Below, one piece after another: positions 18,384 to 27,293 of a stretch of 64,000 nt of DNA; position 1 is the first letter of the stretch; every line of letters starts with the position of its first letter. Where the stretch lies: the NCBI GenBank assembly GCA_019637635.1, contig JAHBVI010000012.1, positions 25,728 through 89,727 on the forward strand, read 5' to 3'. The position numbers and the translations under genes were made by a program. The DNA comes from Anaerolineae bacterium. GTDB lineage: Bacteria; Chloroflexota; Anaerolineae; Promineifilales; Promineifilaceae. Under the pieces are notes generated by a model that saw nothing but the letters and a program-made list of their open reading frames with translations, ran no database searches and was not told the origin of the DNA.

Positions 18384-18518
18384 GATAATTCTCGATTTTC
18401 GATATTTTTAGAATGAACCAGGAATAAAATTGGATCAGGTTTTCAAACCAGTTGGAACGTTCTGGATGTACTATTTCATTGAATAATGTTCATCTCTTCC
18501 ACAAAAAGGGGTAGTCCA

Positions 18519-19694
18519 GTGAGATTATCTCCAACCTCCCGGCGGATAAACCGGAGTGAGAAGAATCTCACGAATGGATAGAATTGAATTGGCTACACCG
18601 ATGGCCATAGCTGGTGACCTCTGTTCATACTTTTTTTACCCACTGGCGCAGATAGTAACTGCTTGAGGCTACGATGCGGCCGACACCAATTGTAAACCGT
18701 CATGGCCCACCACCCCATCGCTGCTTTGGTGCTTTCTTTACCGGCAAAGGCCAGGGTTTTGCGTACTTGAGCGGCACTCATCAACCGCGCCGTACCGTTG
18801 CGGCGTTCGATAGCCGTTGTGTTGGGGACGTTGTAGCCCAGTCGTTCCAAAGCCTGCGCAATCCGCTTTTTGCTGCCATGCACATACCGGATTTCCACCT
18901 CTTTGAGACGGGAACCGCTCTGATGTTTGACGATTTGCACATGGGCGGCCGTGCGCGGAATGCGGAAACGCACCTGGGGATGTGGGCCGCGTGTGCCTTG
19001 TCGTGGGGGATAGTAGGCAGTGCCGAATATCTCCGGGAACAGGGTTCGATAGGCTGCCAGCCCGTCGGTGAACAAGGCCACCTCATGCCGATGGCGCACA
19101 CGCGCCGCCCCATCTTCGAGCAAACGACGAATCAAGGATTCATCCCGTGCTCCCTGGACATGGGCCAGAATGAACTTGCTGGCCGGGTCTATCAATTCCG
19201 CTTCCCAGGCTGGTTGCCCCTTGCTACCAGCAAAGCCGTACCGTTCATCGGCTTGCAGTTCGCTCACGGCCACATCCTGTACTTCTTGTTCATGGTATTG
19301 CCATCCATGGGTGCCCACCTTCTGGTTCAAACGTCGTACCGTGCTGGGGTCTACCTTGACCAATCGGCTGGTGCTCTTGATACCACAGCCGTCAGCCAGA
19401 TGTTCGGCCACCGAAACAGCTTTTTCCTCTGGTATTTTGCTGTTCCACAAGGCTGTGTTTCTGCGTTCGCTGAATTCCTCTTGACAACAACGACAACGCA
19501 AGTAACGGATATTGTCCCGGCCATAGACTTTTCTGATTGTCAAATGGTGGCCGCCTTTTTGACCGTACAAGTCGCAGTCCGAGTTGACACATGCTAAGCT
19601 TTCTAGGGGAGGTCTGGTGTAAATTGTTTCTTTCATGCGGTAATTCTACCGCTTACTCCAGACCTCCTTTTTACTGGGTTGGTGATAATCTCAC
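18519..19694. mobile_element. IS1-like insertion sequence
   Basis: The ends are 18-bp inverted repeats, GTGAGATTATCTCCAACC at 18519-18536 and its complement, with one mismatch, at 19677-19694. The GTGA...CCAAC form recalls IS1 ends. One transposase gene fills the 1176-bp element. I see no target-site duplication on the flanks. It sits between the WD40 gene's promoter region and the small secreted-peptide gene. The element has no ACGGCCGT, in line with a foreign origin. Confidence 0.78.
18593..19636 (-). CDS. IS1-like DDE transposase
   Basis: 347 residues from ATG 19636. An N-terminal zinc finger (CVNSDCDLYGQ and CRCCQEEFSER) and an HTH (STSRLVKVDPSTVRRLNQ) correspond to InsA of IS1. The catalytic half begins with ELQADERYGFAG, where D-E-x-Y/W-x-F is the IS1 signature, followed by LFTDGLAAY and a late glutamate around AIERRNGT. 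The gene is a single frame, so no programmed frameshift is needed as in classical IS1. The frame is intact and the element may be active. Confidence 0.82.
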   Translation of the reverse strand: MKETIYTRPPLESLACVNSDCDLYGQKGGHHLTIRKVYGRDNIRYLRCRCCQEEFSERRNTALWNSKIPEEKAVSVAEHLADGCGIKSTSRLVKVDPSTVRRLNQKVGTHGWQYHEQEVQDVAVSELQADERYGFAGSKGQPAWEAELIDPASKFILAHVQGARDESLIRRLLEDGAARVRHRHEVALFTDGLAAYRTLFPEIFGTAYYPPRQGTRGPHPQVRFRIPRTAAHVQIVKHQSGSRLKEVEIRYVHGSKKRIAQALERLGYNVPNTTAIERRNGTARLMSAAQVRKTLAFAGKESTKAAMGWWAMTVYNWCRPHRSLKQLLSAPVGKKSMNRGHQLWPSV

Positions 19695-19813
19695 CTTACT
19701 ACCGAAAAAGGCAACCTGGCTTAATAACTATTTCTGTTGAGCATCTTGAGAGGGGAATCCATCCCCGGCGCGCCTGTTCGACACATTCTGTAATCCCCTT
19801 ATGGAGGTGTCGT

Positions 19814-19957
19814 ATGATGCTCAGAAATGTTCTGCAACGAGTGACGCGGTGGTGGCTGGTCACGGCCGTACTCATCACCCTTATCGCCGCACCCACAGCG
19901 CCACCAGTTTTGGCCGGTGATTGTGTCCCATCCTCATCGTCCTCCTGTACCGGTTAA
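19814..19957 (+). CDS. Tiny secreted cysteine peptide
   Basis: 47 residues from ATG 19814, with GGAGGT at 19803-19808 at ideal spacing. Residues 1-34 form a textbook signal peptide: positive start (LRNVLQRVTRWW), hydrophobic core (LVTAVLITLIAA) and a PVLA cleavage site. Only GDCVPSSSSSCTG remains after cleavage, with two cysteines flanking a serine-rich stretch. This could form a small disulfide loop. Function unknown; a signalling or bacteriocin-like peptide is possible. It ends 29 bp from the convergent TPR gene and starts 120 bp from the IS right end. Confidence 0.5.
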   Translation: MMLRNVLQRVTRWWLVTAVLITLIAAPTAPPVLAGDCVPSSSSSCTG

Positions 19958-19985
19958 TGTTGTTCGCAGTTGGCCAGCCGGCCAC

Positions 19986-21260
19986 TCAGGCTGGCTGGCT
20001 GCTCTGCGCCAATAACGCTGCCCGTTCCATTAAAAACTCGCGCTGTAATTTTTGCGCCCAGGGGTGTGTCGGATAGTGGGTCAACAGGGCCAGGGCTTCA
20101 TCGTAGGTCGTGACGGCCGTTTGCACATCGCTCAGTAAACCTAACGCTTCACCCAATGTGCCCAACGTATTGGCTAAATTGAGGCGGTCTTGAAGTTGCT
20201 GCCACAGAATAGCGGCCTGTTGCAAACATACCAGCGCCTCAGCCAGCCGTTGTTGCTTCACCAGCACGTTGCCCAGGTTTTGGGCGACGATGGCCTGCGT
20301 AACGTAGCTGCCATGATGCCGCCGCAAAAAAGAGTCGGCCAGACGGAAAGCAACTTCAGCCTGAGTGTACTGCTGCTGCAAAAAGTGCAGCACCCCCAGG
20401 TTCATTTGCACCTGCATCCTGTCCAGATCGCTGTCGGTGGCGGCCAGATGCTGTAGGGCTTCCTGGTAACAATGCCCGGCGAGCAGGTAGTTTTGTTGCT
20501 GCTGAAATAGTATCCCTAGATTTTTCAAGATGCGCGCCAGTTGCGTAGGATGTTGTAGCTGCTGCCAGATGGCGGCCGATTGGCGCAGCCGGATTTCCGC
20601 CTGGGCAAAATTTTGCTGTTCCAGGGCCACCAGCCCCAAGGTGTTCCACAGAGTAGCCTGCCATTTTTCAGCGTTATCCAGTGTGTCAAAGAGAGTCAAT
20701 GCCTGCTGTCCATAAGACTCGGCCAGGTCGTAAGCGCGCCGGGCGTGGTTATCCAGGGCCAGGTTGCCCCAGGCTTCGGCCAGGCTGCGGTTATCGCCCG
20801 CTTGTTGGGCAATGGTTTGGGCTTCTTCGTGCCGCTGAATCGCCTGGTCTACCTGACCATTCAGGCGTCGCAACTGCCCTAAATAGTTGAGCAGTCTGGC
20901 CTGCTGTGCCATCCGGGATTGTGTGGCCGCCACATCCTTTGTGGCCGCGGCTACGGCCGTTTCCCATAATGGCAGCCACCTTTGCCAGTACGCGCATCGT
21001 TCAATGAGGGGGAAAAGCTGCATCAACAGGGCGTTGGCCGACGGCCGTGTCTCCACCAACGCCAACCCCATCTCCACGGCCAGCAGCAAATTGGCCTGTT
21101 CCTGCAAAAACAGATGCGCGTCAGCATCCGTCATCTGGCACACTTGTTCCTGCCAGTAAGTCAGGTTAGCGAGAATACCCCGCGTGAAGTGTTGGCCGGG
21201 TTGGATCATAGGAGGCGGTAAACGGTAAACGGTTAAATCGGTTATCGGTATACCCTTCAC
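19986..21260 (-). CDS. TPR-repeat protein
   Basis: 424 residues from GTG 21260; ATG at 21209 (MIQPGQHF) is a plausible later start because the first residues come from a low-complexity stretch. Tandem 40-residue TPR units run from about residue 115 to 400 (LLNYLGQLRRLNGQVDQAI, AEAWGNLALDNHARR, LWNTLGLVALEQQNF, LKNLGILFQQQQNY, MNLGVLHFLQQQYTQAE, ANTLGTLGEALG). The domain probably forms the sensor tail of the NB-ARC protein encoded just upstream. The two frames are 10 nt apart and could once have been one gene. Confidence 0.75.
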   Translation of the reverse strand: MKGIPITDLTVYRLPPPMIQPGQHFTRGILANLTYWQEQVCQMTDADAHLFLQEQANLLLAVEMGLALVETRPSANALLMQLFPLIERCAYWQRWLPLWETAVAAATKDVAATQSRMAQQARLLNYLGQLRRLNGQVDQAIQRHEEAQTIAQQAGDNRSLAEAWGNLALDNHARRAYDLAESYGQQALTLFDTLDNAEKWQATLWNTLGLVALEQQNFAQAEIRLRQSAAIWQQLQHPTQLARILKNLGILFQQQQNYLLAGHCYQEALQHLAATDSDLDRMQVQMNLGVLHFLQQQYTQAEVAFRLADSFLRRHHGSYVTQAIVAQNLGNVLVKQQRLAEALVCLQQAAILWQQLQDRLNLANTLGTLGEALGLLSDVQTAVTTYDEALALLTHYPTHPWAQKLQREFLMERAALLAQSSQPA

Positions 21261-21270
21261 CGATTACTGA

Positions 21271-22689
21271 TTACTGGTTCTCTGGCCAATGACTGATGTC
21301 ACGCAAGAGAAAAATGCGGGTAAGGCTGTGAAGAGCGTAGCGCCGCTCGTTGAGCGAGCCACGCACTTCCAGCAGGGAGCGGTGAATCAATTCCTGGATG
21401 GCCGGCAGCAAATGGGCCGGTTCCAGCCCGCTGACAGCCTGCAACTGTGCCAACGTCGCGCCGGTATCGGCCGCCAGGGGCATGATTTCCAGCAATTGCC
21501 GGGCTGGCTGGCTTAAGACCTGCCAGGTCTGGCTGTAAATGTGGCGGTACAACGCTTCGGTGGCCGGCAGTTGCGCCTGGGACAGGTCGGCCAAAATATC
21601 TGGCAGCGAAAAATCCTGGCTCAGCCCGGCGATGAGTTTAAGCGCCAACGGGTTACCGCCAACCTGGACATAAATCGCTTGCAGTTCGGCGTCTGGAGCG
21701 GCGCTGAGGGCATGGGCGCCAATCAACTGCGCCTGGTCGCGCAGCAGGGCCAGGGCAGCGGCGGTGTCCAGTTCGGGAACAGGAAACAGGTGGATATTGG
21801 CTGAGGGGGACGGCCGTAGCCGGTTGGTCAGCACAAATTTACCCGGCGGCGCCAGATCAGGCAGCACCGCCGCCAGGTCAGGTGCCATCTCGCTTTCCAG
21901 GTTATCCAGAATGACCAGCGTGGGGAAAAGCTTAAGCGTTTGCCGCACCTGCCAGTCGCGTTCGGCCGTAGGGGCGGTGGTGGGCAGCAGGGGGCAGATG
22001 GCCGGCGCCAGCCGGGACATCAGCCAGTCAGCGGTAAGCGGCGTTTCTCTTTGTTCATGTTCCGTCACCGCCAGCCACACGATTTTCTCATAACAGAAGT
22101 GGGGGATAAGCTGCCGGACGGCGACGTTGACCAGGGAGGTTTTACCAATGCCGCCGATGCCGGTTACGGCCACCACCCAGGGAGCGGCTGGCGCGCGCAG
22201 CAATTCTACCAAGAGTGGCAGCGTCTCGTCTACGCCAAACAGGGTGTGGTAGGTGGGTGGCAGCAGCAGGCTTTCCAGACGCTGCGCCTGGGTGGTGCGC
22301 GCCGCCTGTTCTCTGGCCAGGAGGATGGTAGTTAACTCTTGAATAGCCCGGTTTTGACGGCGTTTGAGTTGGTCGGTACCCAGGTGCAGCCGGTTGGCCA
22401 CCTGCTGCACAATTTCCCCTTCTAAAAAGCGCCAGGTGAGGATGTGGGCGCTGTCGGCGTCTTGTTGCGCCAGTTCTTGCAGGCAGGCGAGCAGCACTTC
22501 ATTGGTGACCAGGCGCAGCGTGGCTGGCAGGTCGCCGGTCAGGGCGGCGCGCCGCTCTTGCACCAGGGTCAGTTCTTCCAGCCGGTTGTGGGCGTCGCCT
22601 TCCGGTCTGCCCCAGGCCGAGAGGGCGGCGTGTACGGCCGTTTGCCATTCCGCGACATCATCCAGGGCACGAGCGCACATGCGCGCCAT
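21271..22689 (-). CDS. NB-ARC (STAND) ATPase with sigma-4-like HTH
   Basis: Start set at ATG 22689 (MARMCARALDD); the frame is open upstream to 22926 but that part looks non-coding. An N-terminal HTH of sigma70 region-4 type (ILTWRFLEGEIVQQVANRL...LKRRQNRAIQEL) is followed by NB-ARC: P-loop GIGGIGKTS, Walker B TLVILDNLES, FVLTNRLRPSP and [12 protein letters not shown], then a winged-helix segment. Length is about 472 residues. It likely works with the TPR protein encoded directly downstream. The HTH suggests a transcription factor of the AfsR/SARP-like STAND class rather than a defence protein, but this is not settled. Confidence 0.75.
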   Translation of the reverse strand: MARMCARALDDVAEWQTAVHAALSAWGRPEGDAHNRLEELTLVQERRAALTGDLPATLRLVTNEVLLACLQELAQQDADSAHILTWRFLEGEIVQQVANRLHLGTDQLKRRQNRAIQELTTILLAREQAARTTQAQRLESLLLPPTYHTLFGVDETLPLLVELLRAPAAPWVVAVTGIGGIGKTSLVNVAVRQLIPHFCYEKIVWLAVTEHEQRETPLTADWLMSRLAPAICPLLPTTAPTAERDWQVRQTLKLFPTLVILDNLESEMAPDLAAVLPDLAPPGKFVLTNRLRPSPSANIHLFPVPELDTAAALALLRDQAQLIGAHALSAAPDAELQAIYVQVGGNPLALKLIAGLSQDFSLPDILADLSQAQLPATEALYRHIYSQTWQVLSQPARQLLEIMPLAADTGATLAQLQAVSGLEPAHLLPAIQELIHRSLLEVRGSLNERRYALHSLTRIFLLRDISHWPENQ

Positions 22690-22891
22690 GATACCATGAA
22701 TTTGTCCGGTGTGATAGCGGGCGCGCCCAACTTCGCCCATATTTCGCCCACATTCGCGCGGCTGCGCCCATACAGCGCTTTTTGGGGGTTGTGACGGCCG
22801 TACACCGCCTGAAATCGCTCCGGTGTGCATCTTCCCAAAACCGGCCGACCCCTTACACTGGCAGCAGATCGCACTCCAACCTGGGGGATAG

Positions 22892-23371
22892 ATGATTAAA
22901 AAAAATGCCCCGACGCTAATAAGCAAGGTTTATATCCTGATTGCGCCGGGTTTTGATGAGGAGACGGTGGTGGAATGTTTGTGCCAGATACGGCAGGCGG
23001 GCACGGCCGTTACCCTTGTCGGGACGCCCGCTCATTGGATTACGGGAGCGGCTGGCCTGGCCGTGCAGCCAGATTGTTCGCTGGACATCTGGCAACAAGC
23101 GGTGATGGGAAACGGCCGTTGCCTGGTTGTCATTCCGGGCGGCCAAAGCTGTGCCACCCGTTTGTTGTCAGACGCCAGAGTGTACCAGGGACTCCAGGCC
23201 ACCCTGGCCCTGGGCGGCCACATTGCCATTCTCTCACGTGCCCTCCTGCCTGTTCTCAACGAGATAGGGCTTCTGGGTGCGGCGGCCGTCGGCCAGATTA
23301 TGGTTCCGGAAGATGAGGGGACGGCCGTTTTTATCCGCGACTTGGTTCATTTTACGGTGGCTGCCAGATAA
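22892..23371 (+). CDS. DJ-1/PfpI-like protein lacking the nucleophile cysteine
   Basis: 159 residues from ATG 22892, after GGGGGATAG. The order VYILIAPGFDEETVVECLCQIRQAG, VTLVG, CLVVIPGGQS fits the class I amidotransferase-like fold of DJ-1/PfpI. Where active family members have a cysteine after the strand (CHG), this one reads IAILSRALL, so it is probably not a classical amidase or glyoxalase. ACGGCCGT occurs three times in 480 bp. It is divergently placed against the NB-ARC gene. Role unknown; binding or redox sensing are possibilities. Confidence 0.6.
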   Translation: MIKKNAPTLISKVYILIAPGFDEETVVECLCQIRQAGTAVTLVGTPAHWITGAAGLAVQPDCSLDIWQQAVMGNGRCLVVIPGGQSCATRLLSDARVYQGLQATLALGGHIAILSRALLPVLNEIGLLGAAAVGQIMVPEDEGTAVFIRDLVHFTVAAR

Positions 23372-23399
23372 CGCTGATCGTGTGGAAAGGATAGGAATT

Positions 23400-24362
23400 A
23401 TGAATCTTATCAAAAAACTCTTTGGACATAATCAAGACAGGTTGCAACCATTGCCACCGACAAACGAAAAGCCCCAGCCCACTCTTGGTCTGGCTGATCC
23501 AAGACATCCGGCAAGGTCATTCATTGACATTGCTTCACGTACAGCTGATCAGTGCATCAACCTGACCTGGGCTGGAAATTCAGTCCTTCTGGAAACGAAC
23601 AGCGATGATGCTTCATATCTCGTTTCTGTCATCGAGGATGTGCTTAACGTTGTACCTGATGACCTGGACGCGCTTCTGGCAAAATCTGGGGCGCTTTGTT
23701 GTGCATTACAATACAAAACGGCCGAAGACGTCATTGATCATATCCTCTCTCTTAATCCGAGTCAGTTCGATGCCCGGCAGCGCAAGTTGCACTGGCAAAA
23801 ATGGGAGCATTTATTTCACTACCCGCCATGGTCTACCCAAGCCAAAGTGCTGCACCCGATCATGTCTGCCCAGTTGCAGCAGGAACACACTATTCAGATC
23901 GTCCGTGATGGTCTGCAAATGGGCATAGCCATTGTGCGCCCGGCCCAAAAAAGCGACTTTCCAGGTGGTTTGTCCAGTGATGTGCCTTCCAAGTGGATAC
24001 CCAAATTGTCTGTTACACCACATGGCGTAGTCATTGCCCATTATGTAATCATAAAAGATGATCCTGTTAACCCGTGGCGGGGTGAATCATTTCTGCCTAC
24101 GTTCTTACCTGAAAATGTTTCACCCACTACCGGTTATTGGCTACTACAACGTCTAGCGCAATTGCGTAGCTGTTTTATTGTATTGACTGACGGCCGTGAC
24201 GTCCTCTACAACATCCGTTTCATCTTTCCCGCTAACCTGACTGACACATTGCAATCCATAGCCAGGCTGATAATAAACCAACCTGCCAGATCAGATATGA
24301 CAAACTTTCAAAGAGCCAGTCAATGGCACATGGACAACTTCGATATTCAAAGCGTATGGTAA
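23400..24362 (+). CDS. Unrecognised cytoplasmic protein, first gene of a four-gene cluster
   Basis: 320 residues from ATG 23400 with AAAGGATAGGA upstream; an in-frame extension to 23277 overlaps the DJ-1 gene and is not likely. No signal peptide or membrane segment. Residues 75-130 (VLNVVPDDLDALLAKSGALCC, AEDVIDHILSLNPSQFDAR) look like one or two TPR-type helices. The later part has strands such as HGVVIAHYVIIKDDP and SCFIVLTDG. I do not recognise the family. The following zinc-ribbon, HEAT and CesT-like genes are on the same strand with short gaps, suggesting a shared job. Confidence 0.6.
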   Translation: MNLIKKLFGHNQDRLQPLPPTNEKPQPTLGLADPRHPARSFIDIASRTADQCINLTWAGNSVLLETNSDDASYLVSVIEDVLNVVPDDLDALLAKSGALCCALQYKTAEDVIDHILSLNPSQFDARQRKLHWQKWEHLFHYPPWSTQAKVLHPIMSAQLQQEHTIQIVRDGLQMGIAIVRPAQKSDFPGGLSSDVPSKWIPKLSVTPHGVVIAHYVIIKDDPVNPWRGESFLPTFLPENVSPTTGYWLLQRLAQLRSCFIVLTDGRDVLYNIRFIFPANLTDTLQSIARLIINQPARSDMTNFQRASQWHMDNFDIQSVW

Positions 24363-24430
24363 AGTCAATCGGCATACAACATGCAAAGAAAGATCGGTCG
24401 TAGACATTGACTTAAAACGAGGGAAATGCG

Positions 24431-24865
24431 ATGTACAAATGCTCTAATTGTGGAAATATGATGACTCAACCGCTGGATAGATGTCCCAGTTGCCGGGTCG
24501 TTCTTTCTGGCGTACGTTGTGAGGCCTGCCTCTATGTCGGCGGCAAAACCGAATTTGTCAACAATCACCACCGCTGCCCCCGGTGCAACTCCATGGTGAC
24601 CATCCCCGGCGTGTCTCGCTCCACTTTTCCCTCCAGACCCAGACAGCCATACACACCAGGTATGGGTCTGGCAGTTACTGGCCTGGTTCTTACCTTACTC
24701 AATGCTGTTTTCACCTTTATCTGTATTGTTTCACTCCCTATCTGCCTTTTTGTTGCTTTCAAAACTAAAGAACGGAATGCTCGAAGAGTCGCCTATGTAG
24801 GCATCGGCCTACACATTCTCATGATCATCGCCAGTCAAATCCTTTTATACCTGGCATTATCATAA
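24431..24865 (+). CDS. Zinc-ribbon membrane protein
   Basis: 144 residues from ATG 24431. Two zinc ribbons sit in the first 60 residues: CSNCGN...CPSC and CEAC...CPRC. After a proline-rich linker two membrane helices follow, about residues 78-100 (GLAVTGLVLTLLNAVFTFIC) and 118-142 (VGIGLHILMIIASQILLYL). The membrane part resembles short DUF4190-like hairpins found with zinc ribbons. It is 10 bp from the HEAT gene and likely cotranscribed. Function unknown. Confidence 0.65.
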   Translation: MYKCSNCGNMMTQPLDRCPSCRVVLSGVRCEACLYVGGKTEFVNNHHRCPRCNSMVTIPGVSRSTFPSRPRQPYTPGMGLAVTGLVLTLLNAVFTFICIVSLPICLFVAFKTKERNARRVAYVGIGLHILMIIASQILLYLALS

Positions 24866-24875
24866 TAAACTTCCA

Positions 24876-26543
24876 ATGTCTACCAGTGACCCAACCAATC
24901 CGAAACAAATTAAGCTGGAGGCAATTGCCTTAATTTCGACCAGCCTCGTCGTTTTTATGGGAGATAACCTGCGGCGAGATTGGGTGACCAAAGTCATTCA
25001 TGCCCATTGGCCAGGTGTGGCGCTGCCAGCATCAGACCGAATTGAGACAAAAATGGGGTTCAATGGCTCTGAAGCTGAGATACCACCCGCTTTATTGGAC
25101 ATGTTGCACCAGATTGCACAAAGAGGCAATCTAAACTTGCAGCAGCATGAACTGAAGTTTTTCTCTGTAGAGAGTACTTTTCCAGTAGCTACCATTTGGG
25201 TTGGTGTTTGGATCAAATCTAAAGCGGGAAAGAAATCATCTACTTCCTGGTGGCCTTTTGGCAAGAAGGAACCCAATTTTATTGAGGTACCAAACCCCTG
25301 GGGAGTTGCTGATGGCTCCCCCTTCCAGGTGGCCAAAAACCCAGACATGGCCCAAATTTTCTTAGCCCCCAATCCGCAACCACCCATGCGTATAACAAAC
25401 GAAAATCGTCTCTATTGGCAAAAGGAATCCCCGGGAGGCATTCGTTATGCCCTGGCTATGGCTTACCTGGCTCACCCTGACCCTGTGGTTCGCATCAGGA
25501 CTATTTTTATTGCCCAAAAGCTAGACGCGGTGGGGATCTCGCAACAGTTGGTGGATTTGTTGGCAGATCCTACCATGTCTGTCCGCCTGGCGGCCGCCCA
25601 GGCTCTGTGGGAAAGAACCACCGGCGATGACCCTGACAAAAGTGGCGGCGTTCCCTTTGCCATCCGCTGCCTGCGTGACGAGATGATGGGATCAGGCATG
25701 GTCTCAAACCTATCGTTTGATCAGGCCTTCCTCGGCTTTCAGACATTGTTGGATTATATGCTGGAGGTCATGCCACAAAGACGACAGGAATTTGACCGGT
25801 GGACGGTGTATGCCTGGTGTCGGTCAGATGAAGCGTTGGCTGAGAAAGGATATGAATTGCTGGAACTATACACGCGGCAAAATTCTTTTCTGAAAGACCA
25901 GGGACAGAAGGCTGGAGCCATAGGGGCGGCCGTAGGCAATCCGGTAGATCGAGAGGCCTTACAATTAGCTATTCTTGTGGCATTGGGATCTCAGGCTAGA
26001 GATGAACTGGCAGAACTGTGGAATGAACATCTTCGCGGCTACGTCCATCTACTGGCAAAAAATAAAGAAACCACCACATTAATCGAGCTGTTGAACCATA
26101 GCGAATTGGAAGTCTGTGGCCTGGCGGCCGACTCTTTAGGTGAAATGGGTGAGGCTGATGCTTTACAGGCGCTACAGAGGGTGTTGCAAGACAGGTTCAA
26201 TGTCCCACCTGATTTACTTCTGTTTCACATGCCCGATTTGAAACAGATCGAAAATGAGACCCGCCAGAAAATCGAGAACGCCTGCCATTCAATTGAGAAC
26301 CGCTTGCAGGCTCAACGCTCTTTGCTACTTCCGGCTGCACCTGCCGCCAGTGATAGGCTGGATTCACCCACTACAGAAAATGCCGACCAGATTGCGCCGA
26401 CAGAGCCAAATGCTACATCAAAATTGTGCATTGCCTGTAAACAGGTTGTTTCACCTGTTTTGTATGGGAATACAAATTATTGTCCAAATTGTGGAGTTGT
26501 CTGGAAATATGCACCGCCATCGCCACCATCTGCACAACCATAA
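24876..26543 (+). CDS. HEAT-repeat protein with C-terminal zinc ribbon
   Basis: 555 residues from ATG 24876. Residues 1-170 form a mixed domain of unknown type. Residues about 195-250 and 405-450 carry HEAT-like repeats (DPVVRIRTIFIAQKLDAVG, SVRLAAAQALWER, SELEVCGLAADSLGEMGEADALQALQ). The C terminus has a zinc ribbon, CIACKQ...CPNCG. HEAT proteins are usually scaffolds. The zinc ribbon echoes the upstream membrane protein. It contains no ACGGCCGT, consistent with the low count across the whole cluster. No enzyme motif is visible. Confidence 0.65.
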   Translation: MSTSDPTNPKQIKLEAIALISTSLVVFMGDNLRRDWVTKVIHAHWPGVALPASDRIETKMGFNGSEAEIPPALLDMLHQIAQRGNLNLQQHELKFFSVESTFPVATIWVGVWIKSKAGKKSSTSWWPFGKKEPNFIEVPNPWGVADGSPFQVAKNPDMAQIFLAPNPQPPMRITNENRLYWQKESPGGIRYALAMAYLAHPDPVVRIRTIFIAQKLDAVGISQQLVDLLADPTMSVRLAAAQALWERTTGDDPDKSGGVPFAIRCLRDEMMGSGMVSNLSFDQAFLGFQTLLDYMLEVMPQRRQEFDRWTVYAWCRSDEALAEKGYELLELYTRQNSFLKDQGQKAGAIGAAVGNPVDREALQLAILVALGSQARDELAELWNEHLRGYVHLLAKNKETTTLIELLNHSELEVCGLAADSLGEMGEADALQALQRVLQDRFNVPPDLLLFHMPDLKQIENETRQKIENACHSIENRLQAQRSLLLPAAPAASDRLDSPTTENADQIAPTEPNATSKLCIACKQVVSPVLYGNTNYCPNCGVVWKYAPPSPPSAQP

Positions 26544-26555
26544 GGAGATATACAC

Positions 26556-26972
26556 ATGACGCCTGAACAAACGATCACCCAATATCTGGCAACTCTGGGA
26601 ATTCCGGCTAATCCCTTCCAGCCATTACCGGGATTTACCGGCGTTAATGGCACGATGGTTTCACAGATGGGCTTAAATGTAGATGTTCAAGTTCATCAAA
26701 ACCAATTATTGTTGGTACAAATTCTCATCGGTTATGTGCCCCAGGGTAATGTGGCTCCATTATTGCGACAATTGCTGAGTATCAATGCCCAATTGGTCGG
26801 CGTTTATTTTTGTATACTGGACAACAATGCGATTCTCTTACGCGCCAGCCGCAACGTTTTAGGGCTGGATATGGCTGAGTTCAGAACACTAATAGATGCT
26901 GTCGCTTCAACCACCTGGCAACATGCCATGAACTTGATTAACACGTTTCAAATTCCATCTCAGCCGGCCTGA
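26556..26972 (+). CDS. CesT/YbjN-like small protein
   Basis: 138 residues from ATG 26556 behind AAGGAGAT. The pattern of a helix, then NVDVQVHQNQLLLVQILIG, GVYFCILDNNAILLRASRN and a closing helix resembles the alpha-beta fold of type III secretion chaperones and YbjN proteins. Such proteins act as dimeric chaperones or adaptors. It starts 12 bp after the HEAT gene and ends the cluster. The match is by fold pattern only. Confidence 0.5.
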   Translation: MTPEQTITQYLATLGIPANPFQPLPGFTGVNGTMVSQMGLNVDVQVHQNQLLLVQILIGYVPQGNVAPLLRQLLSINAQLVGVYFCILDNNAILLRASRNVLGLDMAEFRTLIDAVASTTWQHAMNLINTFQIPSQPA

Positions 26973-26984
26973 GGAGATAAACCG

Positions 26985-27198
26985 ATGAACAGGGTAAAAT
27001 GGCTTTTCATTGTGTGTCAGTCTGGGGTGGCTCAATGCGGCGCTTTTTATGTACCGGCTGTCTACCCCTTTGAGTCAAAACAGCCAACACAACGCCCAGG
27101 CTCACTACTCTGAGCAGGTGCAGTGAGTGGTGCTGGTGGATGATTTTGTGCCCCAACCGCTGATATGGGAAAGCGTCTGGTATTACAACCGTTGATCG
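26985..27198 (+). pseudogene. Decayed copy of the 5' part of the gene at 29354
   Basis: From ATG 26985 the sequence repeats the start of the secreted gene at 29354 (AACAGGGTAAAATGG against AATAGGATAAAATGG) and, after a scrambled stretch, its residues VVLVDDFxPQPLxxESxWYYNR at 27121-27192. A TGG has become TGA near 27124 and frames no longer agree. The remainder of the 321-bp gap to 27293 holds nothing else I can read. This marks a past duplication of the secreted-protein gene. Confidence 0.65.
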
Positions 27199-27293
27199 GC
27201 AACATCAACGAATGCCGATTATGACAGCGGCCCCACGCCGCGTGAATCCTTATTAAGTTTGTTCGGCAACTGGAGAACGGAAGGAGATCGATC

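Noticed and set aside
18674..19597. 307-codon open frame opposite the transposase
   Set aside because: Antisense to a clear transposase; no domain, no ribosome site; a by-product of codon use.
18505..19705. Target-site duplication of the IS1-like element
   Set aside because: The flanks GGTAGTCCA and CTTACTACC are not direct repeats; none found at 4-10 bp.
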